From contig CM073193.1 in NCBI GenBank assembly GCA_037042915.1, positions 3,348,001 to 3,412,000 of the forward strand: a DNA stretch of 64,000 nt, given 5' to 3'. Below the pieces are notes generated by a model. The model did no database searches. It saw only the letters and a list, made by a program, of their open reading frames with translations, and was not told the DNA's origin. Origin of the DNA: Auricularia sp. M13 (taxonomy: Eukaryota; Basidiomycota; Agaricomycetes; Auriculariales; Auriculariaceae). Positions 1-10,023 of this stretch are shown piece after piece. Position 1 is the stretch's first letter; each line of letters begins with the position of its first letter. Both the position numbers and the translations under genes were made by a program.

Positions 1-692
1 CATTGACCTCCGTCATCCTCTTGTGCGTTACAAGATATCACTATGGGATCTATCGCTCACGAATTTTGACTTGAACCCATTCATTCAGGGTCATTCGCGC
101 GAACCAAAGGCGGGCCGGCCTACTCACACATACGCAAGAAGAAATGGTCCTCATCTTTGCATTTGGGCTTTTCTGGTTCTGTGCGTCCCTCATATCCCTC
201 GCATAGATTATCGGCACTCATCCACAGAATAGGTATTCTTCTGGTGTTGAGATGGCACTCTGGAGGCGTGGGATTAGTAGCTGCCGCGCCGGCAAGTCCT
301 GAAGGACTCCTGGGCCAAACAGCGCGTTCGCGACCCGGAATGCCGTGCACTGGGCCCAATGTGCGATTATGCATCGTCGAGGAGTGGAGCTTCTGAGGGC
401 TGTCGCTGTAGAGACATCGCGAAGTCCCAAGGATCGCTGTTTGGACCGATTTCAATTTTTTGTCGTTCGCACCGCCACAGGTGCAGACAGCTGCGTTTAC
501 GTGCGAGGTGCATATTCAATCATGACTTCAGGCGCCATCTAAGACGTGGGTTGATTCCATGGATTCGTTCAAGTGTGCTACAAGCAAAGAAGCGAGGCGA
601 ATGTATTTAGAGGGACGGGACGGACGCGTGGTCTATCGTGAACGAGTGCGGGTTGATGCAAGGGTGAGAGTCCGGCGAGCAAGCGGATGCCT
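1..692. other. No supported gene
   Basis: Short ORFs occur on both strands, but none shows a recognisable motif, a splice-linked continuation or a coding-like amino-acid pattern. The right part is presumably the 3' untranslated and downstream region of the RanBP1 gene, which ends at 693 on the minus strand. Confidence 0.5.
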
Positions 693-1531
693 TTACTCGT
701 CCTTCTTCTCCTCCTCGTCCTTCTTCTCTTCCGTCTTCTCTTCCGTCTTCTCTTCCGTCGCCGTGTTCTCGGTCGACGCGGGTGCAGCATCCGCAGGCTT
801 TTCACCGTCCTTCAGCGCGGCGTTGGTGGCCTTTGCCTCGTCGAACTTTTCCTTGAACTGATTTGCGTCTGGACACGGAACTTTAGCATTGTGGCGCGGA
901 AAATGGAAGAAAACCACGCACTCTCGGAGTTGGCAAAACGGATGGCGAGGGTTTCGCTGGTGGGCTCGCCCTCTGCAAAATCGGCGGCGACCTTCCAGAC
1001 CCAGCTTCTGTCGGAGCCGATGTTGGGCTGGAGGTTCATGTCGGACGAGACTGGATGGGGGGTGAGCGGGGCGATGGGGGCGCGATATGCGGGATGTGGC
1101 GTACTGGCGTGGTTGGCGCAGACCTTGAGGGTCTTGTCGCGTCTCATGACGAGGCGGACCTTCTTGGTCTCCTTGTGGGCGAGCAGACGGACGTCGCCCG
1201 TGCCGCGTTCCTTCCACTCGGACGTGCTCGTCTCGAACCGGAAGAGCTTTGCGCGCCTGGGACCACACCGTCAGCGACACGTCCGCAAAATCCGCGACGA
1301 CGCGGACATCGCGGCGATCGAGGCCGGACGGGACCTACATCTTGAAGAGCACGTCCTCGTCCTCCTCGTGCGTTTTCGTCTCGACCTTTTCCGTGAGCTG
1401 GATGACGGGCTCGAAGTGGGCGTCGGCCTCCTCCTCCTGCGCGCAGAGCCCAGATCAGCGCGGCCCACGGCCAGCAGAGGGTATATGCGTGCCTTCTGGA
1501 CGGTCTCGGTGTTCTCAGCGGGGTCGGCCAT
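693..1531 (-). CDS. YRB1: Ran-binding protein 1 (Yrb1/RanBP1)
   Basis: This is the Ran GTPase-binding co-factor that helps RanGAP hydrolyse Ran-GTP and dissociates Ran-GTP from transport receptors in the cytoplasm. Four exons can be followed on the minus strand. After the start ([10 protein letters not shown]) comes the classic RanBD1 opening [20 protein letters not shown] and the VLFKM motif. It continues with [43 protein letters not shown], the [14 protein letters not shown] strand and LAIRFANSE. The tail is Lys/Glu-rich and ends EEEKKDE. The intron after residue ~13 can be read as a GC-AG intron (AAG|GCACGC) or as GT-AG using a GTCCAG donor a few codons earlier. The gene is divergent from EMP24 with about 87 bases between the start codons. 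No damage was seen. Confidence 0.93.
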
Positions 1532-1618
1532 CGTGATCAGTTGCAGATGAAAGAGTAGAGTGAGCCCTGCGAACGCCGGGTCTTGCCGGCCACAGCTACA
1601 TACGCAACCCGCGCTCCA

Positions 1619-2464
1619 ATGCGGCCGCTCTTCTCCCTGTTCGTGCTCGCCGCCTGCCAGGCGTGGCTTGCGGCCGCCTACATGATAGAAGTGCGATGGC
1701 CGCTCGCCTGTGCCCTGTGCCCGCTGCGAAGCTGAACACGCCACCCAGGTGCAGGCAGCGAAGAAGGAATGCTTCTTCGAGGACCTCCATGTACACGACA
1801 AAGTCCGTCCGCTCAGAGCAGCCATACGCGCCCCGGCTGATTGCGCGCCAGATGACTGTAACGTACCAAGTCGGCGGCGGCGGACACCTGGACATCGACT
1901 TCTGGGTCAGTCCGCGCACTCGTGCGTCTGCCACGCTGCTCAACCCGTGTTCTCCCAGCTGGCCGACCCCAAGGGCATCGCATTAGCCAAGCACCTGAAA
2001 CAGTCGACAGGCACCGCGACAATAACGGCCGAGAAGGACGGCCGCTACGAATACTGCTTCTCGAACGAGATGAGCACCATCGCAGACAAGATGGTCAGGT
2101 GCGTGCCCTGCCTCCTGGTACGCGCGTTGCCAGTCCCTCAGCCCTTATAGCTTCAACGTACACGGTGTCATATACATGAACGACGCGCGTGAGTGACCAC
2201 CCACAGCGCCGACGAGATGCTGATTTCCCCGCAGCCGTCGCGCCGTTGGAACGCGAAATCCGCGACCTCGCAAACGGGCTCCAGGGAGTCAAGGACGAGC
2301 AGGAGTACATCGTCGTGCGCGAAAAGGTGCACCGCAATACCGCCGAGTCGACAAACGACCGTGTAAAATGGTGGTCTATCATACAGGCCGTCGTCGTCTT
2401 CGCCGTCATCGGCTGGCAGGTCTACTATATCCAGTCGTTCTTCGAGGTCAAGCGCGTAATATAA
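1619..2464 (+). CDS. EMP24: p24 family COPII cargo receptor (Emp24/TMED2-like)
   Basis: This is a type I membrane protein of ER-Golgi vesicles that acts in p24 complexes as a cargo receptor, for example for GPI-anchored proteins. The start at 1619 gives a hydrophobic signal peptide (MRPLFSLFVLAACQAWLAAA). Six exons separated by roughly 50-base GT-AG introns restore a GOLD domain, with KKECFFEDLH, VTYQVGGGGHLDIDF and the conserved YEYCFSNEMSTIADK. A coiled-coil segment follows (PLEREIRDLANGLQ, REKVHRNTAESTNDRV), then one transmembrane helix and the cytosolic tail FFEVKRVI. That tail carries the FF export signal and basic residues typical of the p24-beta subfamily. The two paired cysteines of the GOLD domain are both present. 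Confidence 0.93.
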
Positions 2465-2613
2465 TTCAGAGCTTGCACGGATGCTGGGTCTCGTTCTGTT
2501 GGGATTGCGCGACAAGCTTGCTGCAATACTGTACATTGGTTAGGTCATGGACAAGATGTTTCGTGAGGGAGACAGCACAAGAATGGTTGGTGCGATGGTT
2601 TTTTGTACATTTT

Positions 2614-4837
2614 TACCGTCTGAGCCAGGACCAGCCGCTCTTGACTTTCTTCTCCGGGGGAGGCGCGGGCGAGGCGGCGCCGTACATGGATGTTCCGCCT
2701 CCCCAGGCATGTCCACCGACGGCAGGAGAGAAGGGGAAGCCCGTAAAGTGGTCGAGCGGTGGGCTGTCGACAAATATGTGATGCTCCTGCTGGGATATTT
2801 CCCGCTTGACCGCAGAGACCTCGCGCTGGAACTGTGCGACTTGGGTCGGATGGATAGGCAGTTTGCGTCGCCAGCTGTGGACAAGCGGTTCAGATCGAGA
2901 TTCAGAGGGTGACTACACAACCTACCACGCCATGCTATTGCCCGTTTGAGAAACTAGAAATACCTGATGTCATCAGTCAAGATGAGCTCGAATACGAGGA
3001 ACAAGTGTATACACACAAAGACAAGGGCATGTTCAAGTGGCTGATAATACAGCAGACTTTGCTGAATGATGCGATCGTAGGTGTCGCTACATGACGATTC
3101 AGAGGTCATGCCTGGCAAAAGTGCGGGTTGCTCACACCAACTCTGGACGATGATCAACACAGGTCCGACACAGGAAGACACCGCTTACCGGATAACCTCA
3201 ACCAGTCGAAGCCTGGCGTATTCGGCTTGTCAGGGAGACGATATGCTAAGATTCAGCATTAGGATGCGTGCCAGAAGCGAAGTGAGGGTATTGAACGCAC
3301 TCGCATTCACGAAGAAACATCCAGGTTCGCGTTCCATGACATAGTGCCTCAGCTACAAACAGCGTGAGCGAATATAGTGCGTCGCGAACTGCTCCAGTGA
3401 CTGACTGCAATTGTTGTAAGCTCCATCTTGACCTGCAGGAGGGCTTCAGCGACAGTGTCAGATACATTCCGTATGAGACTGACCCCAGGGTCTTGAATGT
3501 ATGCCATAACGTCACGAACTCGAGGGTCATGGTGCGGTGGCTACAGAGCCAAGTAACGTGAGTATCTGATAAAGCGGTCATCATAGAATTACACGTACCA
3601 TTTGCCAGAGGATCCGTTGAATGGAGGGACGGTGGCGGCCAAAAAGCGCCTGGCTCGCCTCCTGCAAAGCAACATTGCCGGTCGGAGTCACAGCAAATGC
3701 GCCGTCGTACGCTGAGGGTTGTGCCGTGGTGCCTGCGTAACCGAGAGTGTGGGAGTTGGTTGGCGTGTAGTACGCGGGGTAGCCTCCGGCGAACAATGCA
3801 TCGGCGGCGTCCGGCGCAGGCTGTTGATATCCCTTCTGCTTGCCCTTCTTGCCTTTGGGCGGCTCCGGCGGCTGGGACCAGTCGTTCACGGGCGCGAGCG
3901 GCGGCGGCTCCGACGCCCAGTCGTTGTGCACGCTTGTATGCGGAGATCTGCCCCAACCCGGCGTCGTCGTCTCCTGCTGCCTTTGCTGCTTCTTGCCCTT
4001 CTTTTGGTTCTGGTTATCCTTCTGCTTGCCCTTGTTCTTCTTCGCGGCGGACTGGGCCTGCATGTGCTGGCATTTGAGCGCGTACGGCATCGGGACGAGA
4101 AGCTAATGGGACGTACCGCCTGATTCACGGCGGCAAGAGGGTCTTCGTCGTCGTCGTCGTATTCGGCCTCTGTCATCGACGGGATCCACATTTGGTGAGC
4201 AGCTGGCGTGTGCATCCCGCGTGCGGAGTGGTTGGACAGTCCGAGCATGGAGGGCTGACTCCAGGCCGGGCCAGCGTAGGGATTCATCGGTGCGGCAGGA
4301 GCGGCGTACGGGTTCGCAGGAGCAGCGCCGTACGGGTTCGCAGCAGGGGCCGGGGTTTGAGGCTGCTGACCATATGCGCTCCATTGTCCGGCGGTGGAGG
4401 CGGGGAGGTTCATGCCGCCCAGGCTGCCATAGGGAGTCTGACTCGTGCTCGCGGCTGGCTGGTCCCAGCCTGTGTCTGTGCCGCCCCAGCCGGAGCTGGC
4501 GCCTGCCGCTGGTGCCGCCGTTGCAGGCTCGTCCCAGCCCGAAGACGCGGGCTGGTCGTTGTTGGCCTTCTTGCCCTTGCCCTTGCCTTTGTCCTGCTTG
4601 TTGGCCTTGGCCTTGCCCTTCTTGGGCTTCTCCTCTTCCTCCTCTTCCTCCTCCTCGACGCCAGCAAACATGCCCCCGAGGAAGTCTTCCGGCTCTGGCG
4701 CTGGGGCATCCATCCAGTTGACGCCGGTGACTGGGCGCGCGGCGGGTTAGAGCTGGGCAAGCAAAGTACTGCCTGGCGGACGCACCCTCCTGCACGGGGG
4801 CGTCGTCGCCCTTCTTCTTCTTGTCCTTTTTGGCCAT
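2614..4837 (-). CDS. Unknown low-complexity protein, multi-exon
   Basis: I do not recognise a family. The start MAKKDKKKKGDD is followed by an intron and VNWMDAPAPEPEDFLGGMF, an acidic run, and a KGKAKANKQDKGKG basic block. A long disordered region rich in G, W, A, P and NPY repeats comes next. A second KNKGKQKDN block follows an intron at 4067-4116. After another intron (3541-3598) the protein becomes ordered: DPRVRDVMAYIQDPG, VSDTVAEALLQVKMELTTIA and, after a further intron, RHYVMEREPGCFF. The last visible exon reads KLPIHPTQVAQFQREVSAVK and ends PEKKVKSGWSWLRR at 2614. The splicing between about 2910 and 3260 was not resolved, so two adjacent genes cannot be excluded. The composition suggests an RNA- or chromatin-associated scaffold, but that is only a guess. 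Confidence 0.6.
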
Positions 4838-5313
4838 GCGGGCGGTGAAGGACGGCAGGCGCAGGGTGGGGATAGGGGCTCAGATCGCGCGTGCGAGCGG
4901 CACGAGAGCAAGAGAGAGCCTGGCGCCCCGCGGGAAGCAGAGCCAGGCCGTTCGGGGGCTGCGAGTGCGCTGGGAGCTGTTCGGCCCTGGCTAGGAGCAC
5001 GCGTCCATCAACACGTTGTCTGTCCTCGGAGAGCTGTCAGCGCCCGAATATATAGCTGCAGGGATGACAGGGACTCTCCGGCCCGACGCGTTGTATTCCA
5101 AGTACAGTACGGAAATTTAAAATAAAATAAAATAAAATAAAAATAAAGCAGAAAATCGAGCTGCGCGCTTACTTTTTGCGAGTTACGCGTTCATCGGCCG
5201 CGATCGCGTCGGGGGCGCGCTTGCAAGGGCGGGTAGGCGCAGGACGGTGGCAGCGAGCAAAGTCCGCCCGGCCGGCGCGCCGAACCTTGTCCCACTCCAA
5301 ACTCTGTCGCGGA
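4838..5313. other. Divergent intergenic region
   Basis: About 475 bases lie between the start of the minus-strand unknown gene and the TAF9 start at 5314. No ORF is supported. The region contains an A-rich simple repeat at 5116-5147 and probably holds both promoters. Confidence 0.5.
5116..5147. repeat. (TAAAA)n microsatellite
   Basis: Four to five tandem AAAAT/TAAAA pentamers followed by an imperfect copy lie in the TAF9 upstream region, in otherwise GC-rich surroundings. A poly(dA)-type nucleosome-excluding promoter element is possible, but this is inference. Confidence 0.85.
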
Positions 5314-6053
5314 ATGGCGCCGCCGGCACCCGAGCCCCTGCCCGCGTCTGCGCGCACCATTGCCCTCCTCCTCGCGTCCACGCCGTCCGTCCACGACGCC
5401 CAGCCCGGCGTGCTGCACCAGCTGCTCGAGTTCGCCCACAGATACACCAACCAGGTCCTCACCGACGCCCTCGTCTACGCCGAGCATGCTGGCCACCCCG
5501 GCAAGCTCGAGCGCGACGACGTCGTAGTCGCCGTACAGGCGAGGGTTGGCTGGGAATTCGGCGGCCATATCCCAAAAGAGGTGCGTCCGATATAACGCTC
5601 TGCTCGTCCCAGCTCACGCGTCGTTGCCAGTACCTGCACACGCTCGCCGCGCAGACGAACGCCGCCCCGTTGCCCGCCGTACCCGAGGTCTTTGGCGTTC
5701 GTCTACCGCCAGAGAAGGAACGGTTGACGCAGGTCGACTTCGACCTTGTGCCCAACAAGCCGCCACCGGCTGTCATCCTGTACGAGGACGAAGAGGTCGA
5801 AGTCGACGACGACGAAGAAGAACTCGGAGACGAAAATGGCGCCCAAGATGAAGAGGACGACGTCGAGATGGAGGACGGCATGGAGCAGGTCGCCGGCCAG
5901 GACGACATCGACGACGAAGACGGTCTCTTTGCCGGCGACGAGGACGATGACGAGGAGGCCATGGAGGAGGTCGAGACCAGTATGCCCACCGCCATGGTTA
6001 ACGGCCACGAGCCTCCAAAGAGGCAGCTCGTCGAAGAAGACGACTACGACTGA
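5314..6053 (+). CDS. TAF9: Transcription initiation factor TFIID subunit 9 (TAF9)
   Basis: This is a histone-fold subunit shared by TFIID and SAGA that pairs with TAF6. There are two exons (5314-5580 and 5631-6053) with an intron of 50 bases, giving 229 residues. The histone fold covers about residues 8-75, with LPASARTIALLLAS, QLLEFAHRYTNQVLTDALVY and the diagnostic VQARVGWEFGG. The splice joins PKE to YLHTLAAQTNA, the usual position after the third helix. It is followed by the conserved VRLPPEKERLTQVDFDLVPN. The C-terminal third is strongly acidic (DEEEVEVDDDEEE-type runs), as in other fungal TAF9 proteins. The first ATG fitting the fold is at 5314. Confidence 0.94.
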
Positions 6054-6186
6054 ATTGCTGCTTTGCTCGCTTTTTTTGCGATGGACAACATATCTTTCCG
6101 CTCTGTACGCATGTCTACGATGTATGTATAATAACATAAAATGCGTTCGCCATAAACATAACGCTGCCTGTTCCCCTATTCGCAAC

Positions 6187-7911
6187 TCAAGCCGACGAAG
6201 GCAGCAACGGCGAGTCGAAGAATACTCGCGCGAAAATGGCCAGAAGGATGGCGAGTATCGCGAGTGCTACTATTATCCACGAACCGGTGTCTATGAAAGA
6301 GAGCAACCAGTAAGTATGGCGCCGCTGGCGAAGCAGAAAATGCTCACTTGAGCCATTTAAATCGGGAATGGGTACTATCCGTGTCGAGTCGTCCGCGCTG
6401 CCTGACAGCAGAAGTGTCGACGTCGGGTTGAAACGTATCGTCGTCGCAGGAAACTCGTGCGCGCGGAGAATGGTCAACAAAGGCTGCATGAAATGAGGCT
6501 AACGAACGACCAAGACTGGGAAGACAGCATACGGCAAATGTCTGTGCGTCGCTGACCCCAATGGCGCAGTCCGACGAGCCATATGCAATCAACTTTCCAG
6601 ATGCACTGGGATGAATTAAGGTTGCGGTTGAACGCTATGCATGCGCGGCTTCACGAACCTGACATCGAAACACGAAATATTCTTGTCCCCGAGTGCGCGT
6701 TTACTTGTTTCTCGCTGCCACTTGGACGAGTCGTCCCCCAGTTGATACCGACATACGAACGCTTTACGAGCATACTTGCGCCCCACAGGCGTAACGGTGT
6801 TGACGATCACATACAAGCAGGACGGATTGGCGGGCGAGAATCTAGTAAAGATAAGAATGCGAATCAAGATACTAGTACAAGGCACGCACCTCGCAGCACG
6901 GAATGTCGAGCCCTTTCCCGCCCACGAGGGAAGTCCAATCTTCTGCACCAATTCAAGCTGTATGACAGCGTCCGATTTGGAGGTGGCTGATTTCTTCGCC
7001 TTCGACTTTTTCGATTTGGTGCCCTTATCGACGACAGGGCTGGACGAGCGAGCGGCCCACGTATACACGTGCAGGTGCGTCGTGGTTGCGACGACGAACT
7101 GGGATAGTTTAGCAATTGACAGCGCCACGTGCATCGGGTGCGCTGCGTACCCATGGATCGCTGACAGTAATATCGTACAGCTCACCGTCCGATATTGTGA
7201 ATGGCTCGCAGGCGGGAGTCAGGGAAGGGAAAGACAGCACAGCAACCTGAGAAAAGCCATGAGATGTCGTTGGAGAGCGGTGCGGGGGAGACACGTACCT
7301 CACTCGAGGTGCTGCCGGTGACAACGAAGCTGCAGTCTGGGGCAAACGCCACCACTCTCTGCCGGCGACGCGTCAAATGAGTTGCAAGGACGCTGAACGC
7401 GGGCAACGCACCTGGTAGACCTCCGCGTCTCTTGAGCTGATGGTTTGACGCGTCGCAGTAATCTGTATGCTGCACCAGGTGAGCGCGGCTGGCGGCGCAC
7501 TGGGACGGACACTCACGTATTCGTCGTACTGTCGAATTGCGCCAGCCGGCAGTTCTGGTTCACGCCCTTCTCGATGGACTCTGCCGGGCTGCCGATGCCG
7601 CAGACAATCTCCTTGGTCTCCAGGTTGGCGGCCATGCTCATGGGCGTGTCTTCGCCGACACCCAGCTGCAGCTCGGAGACGAGGTCGAATTTCTTTGCAT
7701 CGTCAGATACGCTGTATATTCTCTGTGCGCGCAGAATGAGCTGGGTTGGTGCGCCCAGAACGGCACTGGGTACGAGACGCACGACTTTGTTCTTGACGCC
7801 GGTCTTTGAGGCGCCGCCGCCGCCGCCCAGCGCGACCTCGTTCGGCGAAATGAAGGCTGCTGAGTAGACAGGAAACTTGTCGAGCTGGTGCTGCACGTGC
7901 TTGGTGCGCAT
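6187..7911 (-). CDS. SEC12: Sec12-like guanine nucleotide exchange factor for Sar1
   Basis: This is an ER membrane WD40 protein that loads Sar1 with GTP to start COPII coat assembly. At least seven minus-strand exons connect in frame through GT-AG introns. The N-terminus carries the family hallmark NEVALGGGGGASKTGVKNK, the potassium-binding loop region of the beta-propeller. Further blades follow, such as FVVTGSTSSEV, FVVATTTHLHVYTW, KLIAYGSSDCAIGV and FNPTSTLLLSGSADDS. A basic linker (KGTKSKKSKAKKS) interrupts the propeller. A single transmembrane helix near the C-terminus (SWIIVALAILAILLAIFARV) leaves a short luminal tail ending DSPLLPSSA. I saw no frame damage. PREB is the animal homologue. 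Confidence 0.88.
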
Positions 7912-8006
7912 GCTGGCTGACTGGCGCTGGGACTAGCGGCTCTAGTGGTAATCAGAAGGGCAAGTCTTTGAAGCGCCGACACCTCAAACCTCTCTCAACT
8001 TCCACC

Positions 8007-9687
8007 ATGGCTGCGCCGACTATGACACCCAAGCATTCTCGAGTAAGCGCGTCCAAAGCTGCGATTTCTGCCCAGAAGCTCGCTATACTACGCGCCTTGC
8101 GATGTCCGCCAGAGACAGAATCAGAGGATGCTGGCTGGCCACAGGACAAAGCCTTCGAGGGTCTTCATAAACTCCTGGAAGGATCTGTACTGCGGAACGA
8201 GGGCAATACCTGCCTATTACTTGGTCCAAAGGGTTCTGGGAAGACGAGAGTACGCGTCGGTATGCTTCAGCTGCTGTGGCGGCTGACTCGACTGCCAGTT
8301 GGTTGACAACGTCTTGAACGCGTTGCCGGGCAAACCCATCGTCTTGCGTCTTTCTGGTCATGCCCATCTCACTGACCGTTCTGCTGTACGTGAAATGGCG
8401 CGCCAATTGCAAGAGCAGACTGGCCAAGCCGTTGAGATTGACGAAGCCGAAGACGAAGACGACGAGGACGCTGGCGAGGACGAGGACGCTGACGAGGACG
8501 AGAATGCCATGAAAGACGACAATCCTGAATCTGGCTCTGCGTTCTTGCCTCCGCCATCCCACATACTCTCGCTTGTTAGCCGCCTACCGTCTCTTGCGCG
8601 ACCGTCAATCGTTGTGATCGACGCTATCGACCTCTTTACTTCACACGCTAGACAAGCTCTGTTATACTGCCTGTTTGATACTGCGCAAAGCTGTCGTGCA
8701 TCTGGCGGTTCGCGAGGTCTCGCTGTCATCGGTCTCACATCTCGCGTCGATATGATCAATCTCCTGGAGAAGCGCGTCAAGTCCAGGTTTTCGCACAGAA
8801 TTATCAGGATATCACCACCTCAGAGTTTTGATTCATACATGGGCGTTGCTCGCGCTATACTATGCGCCGAGGTCGATGAAGATCTGTGCGATGACTGGCA
8901 CTCGCAATGGGAGGAGAATGTTGATGTATGCCTCCTACACGCACTGGGCATTACGTTCTTAACATAGCTTAGGAGTTCCTCTCCGATTCTGCGGTCAAAG
9001 ACGCTTTTTTCGACGTTTATTCCTTGTCGCAGGACATCAGCTTGCTCTGTCGTATCTTGGTAGGTTTCGTATTCGTCCTTCGCTATCACACCGATTTACT
9101 AGAATTTTAGACAGCTGTGGTCCTCGAACTGAGTTGGTCATCAGCCAAACTCACCTTCGAGCATCTTCAGGCCGCTATTTCCGCCCAGTGCGGCCCTCCA
9201 AGATTCCCCTTCTTATCCAGTGAGTCCCAAATTGCTACAAGGCGCTGTCTCGATGAGCTGACGAGGGAAACAAAGGCTTGCCGTATCCTGCAATTGGGTT
9301 GCTCATTGCGGCAAACCATTGTCGCTCTGCCGGACACGAAGCTTTTACTTTCGAAATGTTGCACGAACGCTTCGAAACGCAGATTCGAACTTCGTCATCA
9401 GCACCGGTTCAGCTTGGAGGGGTCAGCATTGGCATGTTGAAGTGCCCCCGCAGTGTGATGAGCGCCGTGAGTGGGCATCCTGTACTTTTCCCGTCATTGA
9501 CGTTCCTCAGAGTTTCGAACGATTAATCGAGCTGAAGGTGTTTCAGAGCGCAGCCCCGGCGTCAAACAGCGTTGCAAAACAGTACGCGAAGTATCGCTGC
9601 GTTCCTGATCGTCATGATATACGACTGGCCATTGACGGAACAGGGCAGACCAATCTGCGGAAATGGCTACAAAAGGACCAGACCTGA
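8007..9687 (+). CDS. ORC4: Origin recognition complex subunit 4
   Basis: This is an AAA+ subunit of the ORC complex that marks replication origins and loads MCM. The Walker A motif is LLLGPKGSGKT (residues ~76-86), joined by a clean intron to LVDNVLNALPGKP. A Walker B-like SIVVIDAIDLF and the conserved ORC4 signature DMINLLEKRVKSRFSHR follow. An acidic insert (about residues 140-165) separates the first two. Later exons give EFLSDSAVKDAFFDVYSL, LPYPAIGLLIAANHCRSAGH, FTFEMLHERFE and the winged-helix C-terminus YRCVPDRHDIRLAI, ending KWLQKDQT. In-frame junctions at 8230-8300, 8924-8973, 9060-9111 and 9220-9276 support an intact gene. Confidence 0.92.
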
Positions 9688-10023
9688 CTGCTAAATAATG
9701 CTTTTCTTGCGTTGTGACATCGTTCCGAGTTGGGCCTTTGGGCTGTGTACATTACGCAGTGATATCGCCACGTCATTCAGCAGACCCCACACCGCACCAT
9801 GCACAAATACTGGTCGTTGGTAAAAGTTATGCATAGATCGAGACTGTCGTAAAGCGGCAAATCGTGAAAGCTAGCGAGATAAACTAGGATGGGAGAGAGT
9901 ACAAAAACAGTCCGTGGTGCATAAGTCGAGTGGGTGGAGGCATGCAAGTACCGAATCCGCGCCTCGTAAGTTGCATAATGGGTATGGAATCAAATAACTC
10001 TAGGTCTCGGGGATGAGCACGAT
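9688..10023. other. Convergent intergenic region
   Basis: About 336 bases lie between the 3' ends of ORC4 and the kinesin gene. No ORF or RNA gene is supported; presumably this is the overlap of two 3' untranslated regions and terminators. Confidence 0.6.

Noticed and set aside
687-1550. Plus-strand ORF of 287 codons
   Set aside because: It is antisense to RanBP1 and Leu/Arg-rich, with no motif.
2909-3094. Plus-strand ORF starting MTTQPTTPCYCPF
   Set aside because: It looks fairly coding-like but is short, has no splice-linked partner and overlaps the unresolved part of a minus-strand gene. Not called.
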